Shown in pieces: positions 1-4,171 of a stretch of 6,289 bases of DNA. This DNA is from Candidatus Peregrinibacteria bacterium. GTDB taxonomy: Bacteria; Patescibacteriota; Gracilibacteria; UM-FILTER-43-11. Made by a program: the position numbers and the translations under genes. The stretch's first letter is position 1. Every line of letters starts with the position of its first letter. The notes beneath the pieces were generated by a model that saw nothing but the letters and a program-made list of their open reading frames with translations, had not been told where the DNA came from and ran no database searches. The stretch spans positions 1-6,289 of the forward strand of contig JAUXDO010000067.1 in the NCBI GenBank assembly GCA_030618315.1, written 5' to 3'.

Positions 1-35
1 ATCATTTATCATTTATCATTTATCATTTATCATTT
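1..35. repeat. 7-nt tandem array (unit ATTTATC)
   Basis: After the first three bases, four full copies of ATTTATC follow in register (4-10, 11-17, 18-24, 25-31) and then a partial copy. The array begins at the window edge and may be longer. The 7-nt period and the ATT core match the arrays at 431-560 and 3693-4132, so this may be one arm of a similar element whose partner lies outside the window. Confidence 0.85.
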
Positions 36-54
36 TATAGGTTTTTTTCATTTT

Positions 55-88
55 AATCTTGTAATAATTAATCTTGTAATCTTGTAAT
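55..88. repeat. Three copies of AATCTTGTAAT
   Basis: The 11-mer occurs at 55-65, 70-80 and 78-88, the last two overlapping by three bases. The middle copy supplies the likely -35 box of the promoter in front of the PUR gene, so the copies could be remnants of slippage or binding sites. The sequence alone does not decide. Confidence 0.7.
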
Positions 89-101
89 ACGTTAGTATAA
101 T
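74..101 (+). promoter_or_regulatory. Promoter of the PUR-protein gene
   Basis: A TTGTAA -35 box (74-79), a 16-nt spacer and a perfect TATAAT (96-101) place the start of transcription near 108. This leaves a leader of about 33 nt before the start codon at 141. A second TATAAT at 120-125 has no -35 at a workable distance. Confidence 0.6.
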
Positions 102-140
102 TGAGTCTGTGTGTTTTTATATAATTAACCCAAAAATAAA

Positions 141-437
141 ATGAGTGATGACGATTATCAATTCGAAGATGTAGATTCTAGTTCGACTCCTGTAGTTGAA
201 AATACAGAACCAACACCGCCTGCCTCAAATGGAAATGGTGGCTATGCAACTGAGTTATTTTCTAAACAAATAAAAGCTAAATTTAGAACTTTTTTTGTAG
301 ATTTAAAAGAAAGTACTAACGGAAAATTTGTAAAAATCAGTGAAAAAAGCAATGGTAGAAAAAGTACAATAATGATGGATGCGGAAGATGTGCCTGCAAT
401 GATTGAGGCTTTGCAGGAGATACAAGGGCAAATTTGA
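141..437 (+). CDS. PUR-family (DUF3276-like) nucleic-acid-binding protein
   Basis: This 98-residue protein has a disordered acidic Ser/Thr/Pro/Asn-rich N-terminus (about 1-35) and one PUR repeat (about 38-97). The repeat starts with ELFSKQIKAKFRTFFVDLKE, the strand pattern of bacterial single-repeat PUR proteins, and ends in a helix (VPAMIEALQEIQ). Proteins of this family bind single-stranded DNA or RNA as dimers and act in the cytoplasm; a specific target cannot be read here. The length is normal for the family. The ATG at 141 is the only start that keeps the tail, and it has no Shine-Dalgarno sequence (the upstream is A-rich). The TGA stop lies inside an inverted-repeat arm that frames the terminator. 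The gene is a single unit converging on rny; both products probably work on RNA, but a functional link is only suggested. Confidence 0.85.
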   Translation: MSDDDYQFEDVDSSSTPVVENTEPTPPASNGNGGYATELFSKQIKAKFRTFFVDLKESTNGKFVKISEKSNGRKSTIMMDAEDVPAMIEALQEIQGQI

Positions 438-560
438 GATTTGTGATTTGAGATTTTTGATTTTAATTGCAAACAAAACCCCATCGAATGTTATCCCACT
501 AAACGGGATTGCTTGCGATGGGGTGTTTTTTTATCAATCTCAATTCTCAAATCTCAAATT
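431..560. repeat. Inverted heptad arrays framing a terminator
   Basis: The left arm (431-455) and right arm (536-560) are reverse complements at 23 of 25 positions. Each is built of 7-nt units of the ATTTGAG type. The left arm contains the stop codon of the PUR gene (435-437) and the right arm ends four bases from the rny stop. Between them lies the hairpin terminator at 478-524. In RNA the arms could form one long helix with the terminator in the loop. Confidence 0.85.
478..532. terminator. Bidirectional rho-independent terminator
   Basis: ACCCCATCG (478-486) pairs perfectly with CGATGGGGT (516-524). Inside, ATCCC (493-497) pairs with GGGAT (505-509). On the plus strand, seven T residues follow at 526-532. 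On the minus strand a T-rich run (complement of 471-478) follows. It should end both the PUR transcript and the rny transcript. Confidence 0.9.
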
Positions 561-564
561 CATC

Positions 565-2127
565 TTATTTCGCTACATCAACAGCTCTCATTTCCCGTAT
601 GACCTGTACTTTAATAGTACCAGGATATGCCAGGTCGGCTTCTATCTTTTTGACTATATCGTGGGATAGCTGAATTGCTTTTATGTCATCAATTTCGTCT
701 GGTTTTACAAATACACGAATTTCTCTTCCTGCCTGAATTGCGTAACATTTATCAACGCCTTCAAATTCAAGCCCGAGGTTTTCAAGCTCTTGTAGTCTCT
801 TTAAATATGTTGCTAGTGTTTCACGTCTTGCACCAGGTCTTGAGGCAGAAATTGCGTCGGCAGCGTGTATTATCATTGCTTCAGCAGTTTTCATTGGGAC
901 TTCTTCATGATGAGCTTCTGCAGCGTGTACTATTTCTTTAGATAAACCATATTTTCTCAATATCTCAGCACTTATAAGGGCATGACTGCCTTCAATTTCG
1001 TGATCTACAGCTTTACCAATATCATGCAGGAAGCCAGCTGTTTTTGCTACGGTAGCATCAGCCCCGATTTCCGTTGCTATGTGTGCCGCAATGTATCCAA
1101 CCTCCATACTGTGCTTAAGTACATTTTGGCCGTAACTGGTACGAAATCTTAAACGTCCGATTATTTTGATTAAGTCTGGATGTAGTCCGGTTATACCCAT
1201 TTCATAAGTAGCTTTTTCACCAAATTCTTTCATCATTTGATGAACTTCTGCCTTTGTTTCTTCAACGACCTGTTCAATTCTTGCCGGTTGGATTCTTCCA
1301 TCTTCAACTAGTTTTTCCAAAGATCTTTTTGCGACATATCTTCTTACAAGATCGAATCCTGAAATCATGATTGCATTTGGAGTGTCATCTACAATTACAT
1401 CTACACCTGTTAAGTGTTCAAATGCATTTATATTTCTGCCCTCTCTGCCAATAACACGGCCCTTAATATCGTCATTTGGAATAGTAACCATTGTCTGCGT
1501 TGCCTCTGAAGTTACATCGGAAGCAATTTTTTGAATGGCTTGCGCAATAATGTTTTTTGCGTCTTTCTTGGCATCTTCTTTAATGTCTTGCTCCATGTGG
1601 TTGTAGTACGAAACTATTTCATCTTTATAATCTCGTTCAATATTTTCAAGAAGCATTTTTTGAGCATCTTCTTTGGAAAGTTTAGTTATTTCGGATAACT
1701 TTTCTTCCTGCTCTTTATATAAAGCTTCAGTTTTTTCTTCCTGAATTTTTAATAATTCCTCTTTTTTTAAATAATCTTCTTTTATCTTTTCAATTTCAGT
1801 TGTCTTCTTTTCAAGTACGTCTTCTTTTGAAATAAGTCTTTCTTCCTGTTTTTCTAACTGTAATCGAATTTTACGCTCTTCTTTTTTTGATTCTTCGATA
1901 ATTTCGAGTGCTTTGTTTTTGGCATCTAGAATTTTTTCTCTTAGTTTATTCTCGGCTAGGCTAGCTTTGTGTTCCATGTCTGAAAGTTTTCTTTCAGCAT
2001 CTTCAATTTTTTTTCTGTTGGCATGTTCAAACTTTTTTAAGCGTTTTTTTCCGCCCCAAAGTAGATACGTATACACACTAGCTCCACCAATTACTAAACC
2101 AATTATTATGTAAATAATGGTGTTCAT
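565..2127 (-). CDS. rny: Ribonuclease Y, membrane-anchored endoribonuclease
   Basis: RNase Y starts mRNA decay by endonucleolytic cleavage at the inner face of the cytoplasmic membrane. All domains are present in a 520-residue protein, the usual length. A membrane segment (about 2-24) is followed by a charged coiled coil (about 27-200) and a KH RNA-binding domain (about 210-275) with the loop GRVIGREGRN at 223-232. The HD domain (about 335-430) has H339, the metal-binding pair H368-D369 in FLHDIGK, H406-H407 and D424, then the family signature SRPGARRE (429-436). The C-terminal domain is complete. The ATG at 2127 directly precedes the membrane anchor, so this start is secure although no Shine-Dalgarno sequence is visible. 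It is transcribed alone and converges on the PUR gene. In cells without RNase E it is expected to be the main decay nuclease. Confidence 0.97.
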   Translation of the reverse strand: MNTIIYIIIGLVIGGASVYTYLLWGGKKRLKKFEHANRKKIEDAERKLSDMEHKASLAENKLREKILDAKNKALEIIEESKKEERKIRLQLEKQEERLISKEDVLEKKTTEIEKIKEDYLKKEELLKIQEEKTEALYKEQEEKLSEITKLSKEDAQKMLLENIERDYKDEIVSYYNHMEQDIKEDAKKDAKNIIAQAIQKIASDVTSEATQTMVTIPNDDIKGRVIGREGRNINAFEHLTGVDVIVDDTPNAIMISGFDLVRRYVAKRSLEKLVEDGRIQPARIEQVVEETKAEVHQMMKEFGEKATYEMGITGLHPDLIKIIGRLRFRTSYGQNVLKHSMEVGYIAAHIATEIGADATVAKTAGFLHDIGKAVDHEIEGSHALISAEILRKYGLSKEIVHAAEAHHEEVPMKTAEAMIIHAADAISASRPGARRETLATYLKRLQELENLGLEFEGVDKCYAIQAGREIRVFVKPDEIDDIKAIQLSHDIVKKIEADLAYPGTIKVQVIREMRAVDVAK

Positions 2128-2137
2128 AATTAATATA

Positions 2138-2155
2138 AGGTTAATTTGGTAACCT
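2138..2155 (-). promoter_or_regulatory. Small hairpin in the rny leader
   Basis: AGGTTA and TAACCT (minus strand) form a 6-bp stem with a 6-nt loop, ending 10 nt before the rny start codon. With no Shine-Dalgarno sequence there, the hairpin could influence ribosome access. A stem with the same TAACC/GGTTA core stands before the secreted nuclease gene (4146-4164). Confidence 0.35.
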
Positions 2156-2175
2156 CAAAGTTAAAAAAATGACAA

Positions 2176-2204
2176 ATTATACAGCATCTACCGCTTTTTT
2201 ACGT
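2176..2204 (-). promoter_or_regulatory. Probable rny promoter
   Basis: Read on the minus strand, a perfect TATAAT (2181-2176) lies 49 nt from the start codon and would start transcription near 2169. The best -35 candidate at 17-nt spacing is ACGTAA (2204-2199), which is weak. The -10 box is clear; the whole promoter is only moderately supported. Confidence 0.4.
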
Positions 2205-2480
2205 GTATCGACTTATTTTTTAATTGTAGTTCTTGTTTTTTCAACTAATTAATTAAAGGTATTGAGAGGATTGATTCGGATGAATTCTGTTAATTCAGTT
2301 TATTATTTTCTAACTTGAGATTGAAATAAAAATCAGATGTTTAAGTGATCTTAAACGTATCACCATTTTATAATAAGAATAATAAATGTCAAATATTGTA
2401 AATATGACTTATTTGAGCCATTTTATTACCTAATAAATCTGTAAACCTCATCTTTAAACCAATTGTATATTGTTAAAAAA
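2205..2480. other. AT-rich intergenic stretch, little content
   Basis: No ORF of convincing length or composition is seen on either strand. The one clear structure is a hairpin at 2337-2358: GTTTAAG (2339-2345), loop TGAT, CTTAAAC (2350-2356), extended by two outer pairs. On the minus strand a short T-rich stretch follows, so it could be a weak terminator in that direction, but no gene reads into it. The rest looks like plain spacer. Confidence 0.5.
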
Positions 2481-2509
2481 TGCAAAATACCCTTGCGTCT
2501 TTTGCAAAA
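2481..2509 (+). promoter_or_regulatory. Possible operator: TGCAAAA direct repeat
   Basis: TGCAAAA occurs at 2481-2487 and again at 2503-2509, 22 bp apart, about two helical turns. The second copy is part of the palindrome TTTTGCAAAA (2500-2509), between the -35 and -10 boxes of the promoter at 2493-2521. The placement suits a regulator, but in AT-rich DNA chance is a real alternative. Confidence 0.3.
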
Positions 2510-2521
2510 ATTTGCTATAAT
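2493..2521 (+). promoter_or_regulatory. Strong promoter with extended -10, no gene behind it
   Basis: TTGCGT (2493-2498), a 17-nt spacer and TATAAT (2516-2521) preceded by TGC (2513-2515) make an extended -10 promoter. A second, overlapping TATAAT lies at 2521-2526. Transcription would begin near 2528. No convincing ORF follows on this strand for more than a kilobase, which points to an RNA product. Confidence 0.7.
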
Positions 2522-2563
2522 ATAATGAACACTAAGAAAAAAGATCTTTAAAAATTCATTAAC

Positions 2564-2690
2564 TCAGTGAGCAGAAATCTGTTCGGAAAACAAAAATCAA
2601 AATCTTCATCTTTTGCCTCCAATGTTTCATCGGAGATACAAATCTTGATTCGTCTTGATCGGCGGATCTCGGACAGTTTTCTCTCACTGA
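2564..2690 (+). other. Long imperfect hairpin in the candidate RNA
   Basis: The arms pair as TCAGTGAG (2564-2571) with CTCACTGA (2683-2690), AGAAA (2573-2577) with TTTCT (2678-2682), and CTGTTCG (2579-2585) with CGGACAG (2670-2676). That is 20 pairs with one bulged C, one T-T mismatch and one G-T wobble. Inside, CTCC/GGAG (2617-2620 and 2632-2635) and ATCAA/TTGAT with AATC/GATT can pair. The mixed wobble and bulge pattern suggests RNA folding rather than a plain DNA inverted repeat. Confidence 0.65.
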
Positions 2691-2924
2691 CTTTGTTACT
2701 ACTTTATCTTTGCTTTTAATCTTTCAATTTACTTTTTGTATTTTGTTTGGTTACTTGTTTTTCTATTTTCTATTCTAACAAAAATAAAAGTTTGCTTCTT
2801 TACTTCATTTATTTGCTGTTGAGTTCAGACATTTTCTTTCTTTTCTTTTTATTATTCTCTTTATTGCGTTTAATAATTTGATTGGATTATTGTTTTTTTA
2901 GATCTTAGTTGTCTGATTCGCTCT

Positions 2925-2969
2925 GTGTTTCGTAGCTTGCTACGAAGTACAGGTCTACGGATTGGACCT
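2925..2969 (+). other. Two adjacent hairpins, 3' part of candidate RNA
   Basis: The first hairpin (2925-2950) has an 11-bp stem around the loop CTTG, with core TTCGTAG/CTACGAA and two wobble pairs near its base. The second follows with no gap: AGGTC (2951-2955) pairs with GACCT (2965-2969) across a 9-nt loop. Adjacent helices of this sort can stack coaxially. They lie 37 nt before the terminator stem. Confidence 0.55.
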
Positions 2970-3005
2970 CTTAGATTTAATGGTTTCAATTTTGGTGGGA
3001 GTTTC

Positions 3006-3043
3006 AAAAAAGTCTTATTATCTTCGGATGACGAGGCTTTTTT
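3006..3043 (+). terminator. Strong terminator with UUCG tetraloop
   Basis: Positions 3006-3022 pair with 3027-3043 over 17 positions with one A-C mismatch and a few G-T pairs, closed by a C-TTCG-G tetraloop. The 3' side ends in GGCTTTTTT. It closes the transcript that begins near 2528. Confidence 0.88.
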
Positions 3044-3102
3044 GTTAGAAAAACGTTGTGATTCGCCGCGGCGAAACGAAATGACGTCATAACAAAAAAG
3101 CC
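3035..3102. repeat. 13-bp inverted repeat joining two terminators, GC-rich palindromes between
   Basis: GGCTTTTTTGTTA (3035-3047) is the exact reverse complement of 3090-3102. The 42-nt interval holds two perfect palindromes, TTCGCCGCGGCGAA (3062-3075) and ATGACGTCAT (3081-3090). Both terminators, facing each other, use the repeat as their T-tract. The GC-rich palindrome stands out in very AT-rich DNA and could be a dispersed REP-like element or a protein-binding site. Confidence 0.75.
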
Positions 3103-3123
3103 AACCATATAATTATAATTGCC
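3094..3123 (-). terminator. Terminator of the small unknown gene
   Basis: On the minus strand CAATTATA and TATGGTTG form an 8-bp stem (two G-T pairs) around ATTA at 3121-3102. GGC (3102-3100) and six T residues (3099-3094) follow. The stem is AT-rich and weaker than the terminator it faces. Confidence 0.65.
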
Positions 3124-3143
3124 TGTATGTCTATTAGTATCTC

Positions 3144-3443
3144 TTAAGCCGCTGCATCAAATACGTCTCCTTCTTGCACAATTTGCTTCTTATTTCTAAA
3201 GGCTTCTAGGTCATATACACCAATTTTTTCCATTGAAAGCTCTGTTGGATGCTGAGTAACTTCAATTACTTTTCCAACTTTTTCTAAACTTAAACGCATT
3301 TCTCCTCTTAAGTCGTTAATTGCCTTTGGGAGTATATCATTTACTATGCATTCCAAATAAAATTCACCATCAACAATACCCCTTTGAGTTTCCTGTGATA
3401 ATAAGTCAGCGAATCCCTCTAGTGAGTAGCTTTTAGTGCTCAT
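3144..3443 (-). CDS. Small soluble protein of unknown function
   Basis: I do not recognise this 99-residue protein. It has no signal peptide or membrane segment, is mildly acidic, has one cysteine (in YLECIVND), and looks alpha/beta with a helical N-terminal half (SLEGFADLLSQETQRG) and strands in the middle (GKVIEVTQHPTEL). It ends in an unusual FDAAA; a small nonpolar C-terminus can act as a degradation signal, but that is a guess. It is likely a real gene: a good promoter lies upstream (3478-3506), a terminator follows its stop by about 20 nt, and the ATG at 3443 starts the frame. No Shine-Dalgarno sequence is seen. It is a single-gene unit, divergent from the four-helix/nuclease transcript and convergent with the candidate noncoding RNA. 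Confidence 0.75.
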   Translation of the reverse strand: MSTKSYSLEGFADLLSQETQRGIVDGEFYLECIVNDILPKAINDLRGEMRLSLEKVGKVIEVTQHPTELSMEKIGVYDLEAFRNKKQIVQEGDVFDAAA

Positions 3444-3477
3444 TTGGTAATTTTTTAGTTTTTTTTGTTATCTAATT

Positions 3478-3506
3478 ATTATACCTTAAATAAAGGTAAA
3501 AATCAA
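3478..3506 (-). promoter_or_regulatory. Promoter of the small unknown gene
   Basis: On the minus strand, TTGATT (3506-3501), a 17-nt spacer and a perfect TATAAT (3483-3478) put the start near 3471, with a leader of roughly 28 nt. It is back-to-back with the plus-strand promoter at 3547-3575; 40 bp separate the two -35 boxes. Confidence 0.65.
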
Positions 3507-3546
3507 TGGTATAAAGGTCTAAATTGTATGATTTTAGCTATTACTC

Positions 3547-3575
3547 TTGACAAATTTAAAAAAACCATATACAAT
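3547..3575 (+). promoter_or_regulatory. Near-consensus sigma70-type promoter
   Basis: A perfect TTGACA (3547-3552), a 17-nt spacer and TACAAT (3570-3575) form the best promoter in the window. Transcription would start near 3582. The first downstream gene begins at 3741, leaving a leader of about 160 nt with several hairpins. Confidence 0.85.
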
Positions 3576-3581
3576 ACTTAA

Positions 3582-3692
3582 CCGTTATTCAGTGATGAAT
3601 ACAGCACTTCTCTAACGATGCTTTACGGAAGCCCAAAGTTGCCCCACCATTACATTTGTAATATTTATTGAGGTGCTTTGGGTGTTTCTGAC
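3582..3692 (+). ncRNA. Structured leader RNA, unknown class
   Basis: Between the promoter and the left arm of the heptad element the RNA can fold into distinct units. TATTCA/TGAATA close a GTGA (GNRA-type) tetraloop at 3586-3601. GCTT/AAGC lie at 3620-3632. A three-part hairpin at 3632-3682 has CCCAAAG with CTTTGGG, CACC with GGTG, and ATTAC with GTAAT round ATTT. I match it to no known riboswitch. It could be a cis-regulatory leader for the downstream genes or an independent small RNA ending in the heptad array. Confidence 0.45.
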
Positions 3693-4132
3693 GATTGAAA
3701 ATTGAAAATTGAAGATTGAAAATTTTTTAATACGATAACTATGACTTTTTCTAAATTTGAAGATATTCCAGTTTGGCAACAGGCACGTAAGTTCATTGCA
3801 AAAGTGTATAGCGTTACTTACTCAAAATTTAATAATGACTTTGAATTAACTAATCAATTTCGAAGAGCTGCAATTTCTATTGCATTAAATATTGCTGAGG
3901 GGTTTGAGAGAAAAACAAATAAGGATTTTGCTAGATTTATTAGTATCTCAAAAGGTTCGGCAGGCGAATGTCGATCAATTCTTTATATAGCTCTCGATTT
4001 GAAGCATATTTCAGAATCAGATTTTAATATATTATCGGATGAAATAATTTCAATTTCTAAGCAATTGTCAAAATTTAATACTTACCTTTTAGATACAAAA
4101 AGAAATTAATCTTCAATTTTCAATCTTCAATC
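3693..4132. repeat. Inverted heptad arrays enclosing the four-helix gene (IVS-like element)
   Basis: The left arm (3693-3717) and right arm (4108-4132) are reverse complements at 24 of 25 positions. Each consists of 7-nt units of the ATTGAAA/ATTGAAG type; the left array continues to about 3724. The right arm begins inside the stop codon of the enclosed gene. The design, an S23-family ORF in the loop of a long helix, is that of intervening sequences in 23S rRNA, but no rRNA flanks it. It may be a mobile or formerly mobile cassette. No direct target duplication is obvious. Confidence 0.75.
3741..4109 (+). CDS. S23-type four-helix bundle protein (23S rRNA intervening-sequence protein family)
   Basis: The 122 residues match the four-helix bundle family known from ORFs inside 23S rRNA intervening sequences. 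Markers are FEDIPVWQQARKF (6-18), QFRRAAISIALNIAEGFER (39-57) and ARFISISKGSAGECRS (64-79), with a final amphipathic helix (about 92-115). Length is typical. Members form pentamer-like bundles and may bind nucleic acid; the biochemical role is not established. The related Avd proteins serve diversity-generating retroelements, but no reverse transcriptase or template repeat is seen here. The ATG at 3741 fits the conserved N-terminus; no Shine-Dalgarno sequence is present. The gene sits within 25-nt inverted arms, is probably transcribed from 3547-3575, and lies 62 nt before the secreted nuclease gene. Confidence 0.92.
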   Translation: MTFSKFEDIPVWQQARKFIAKVYSVTYSKFNNDFELTNQFRRAAISIALNIAEGFERKTNKDFARFISISKGSAGECRSILYIALDLKHISESDFNILSDEIISISKQLSKFNTYLLDTKRN

Positions 4133-4145
4133 TTTAATTATTTGT

Positions 4146-4164
4146 TAACCGCTTCTCCCGGTTA
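4146..4164 (+). promoter_or_regulatory. Hairpin just before the secreted nuclease start
   Basis: TAACCG (4146-4151) and CGGTTA (4159-4164) form a 6-bp stem with a 7-nt loop, ending 7 nt before the ATG at 4172, where a Shine-Dalgarno sequence would normally be. It may shape translation initiation. It lacks a T-tract, so it is not a terminator for the four-helix gene. Confidence 0.45.
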
Positions 4165-4171
4165 TAAAACT

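Larger units (their letters stand above)
2528..3043 (+). ncRNA. Candidate large noncoding RNA, unknown family
   Basis: The stretch is bounded by a strong promoter (2493-2521) and a strong terminator (3006-3043), and no plausible ORF lies between on this strand. Visible parts in order: a possible long-range closing helix (AAGATCT 2541-2547 with AGATCTT 2900-2906, plus five A-T pairs); a long 5' hairpin domain (2564-2690); a T-rich, probably unstructured spacer (about 2691-2905); two adjacent hairpins (2925-2950, 2951-2969); and the terminator. I do not see the signatures of RNase P RNA, tmRNA, SRP RNA or rRNA. A GATCTTTAAAAA stretch at 2543-2554 resembles the boxA of rRNA leaders, so a relict or displaced rRNA leader is an alternative. 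Length and boundaries are inferred from promoter and terminator only. Confidence 0.5.

Noticed and set aside
1..35. CRISPR-like array
   Set aside because: Seven-base units without spacers are tandem repeats, not repeat-spacer units; no cas gene is present.
120..125. TATAAT as an alternative -10 for the PUR gene
   Set aside because: The nearest -35-like TTGAGT is only 13 nt upstream; the box at 96-101 has proper spacing.
435..437. TGA read as glycine (SR1/Gracilibacteria code)
   Set aside because: TGA falls exactly at the expected end of the PUR domain, next to the terminator, and the rny and nuclease frames contain no internal TGA, so it works as a normal stop.
675..941. Frames opposite rny, also 403-669 and 1913-2113
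   Set aside because: They are antisense or out-of-frame readings of rny and its terminator region with no recognisable protein features.
2524..2550. Short ORF MNTKKKDL at the start of the candidate RNA
   Set aside because: Its ATG overlaps the second -10 box and lies upstream of the expected transcription start.
2528..3043. tmRNA, RNase P RNA, SRP RNA or rRNA
   Set aside because: No tRNA-like 3' end with tag frame, no RNase P core motifs, no SRP GGAAGGAAGC-type loop and no rRNA signature could be read.
4163..4168. TATAAA as a -10 box for the nuclease gene
   Set aside because: It ends 3 nt before the ATG, so transcription would begin inside the gene, and the -35 is poor.
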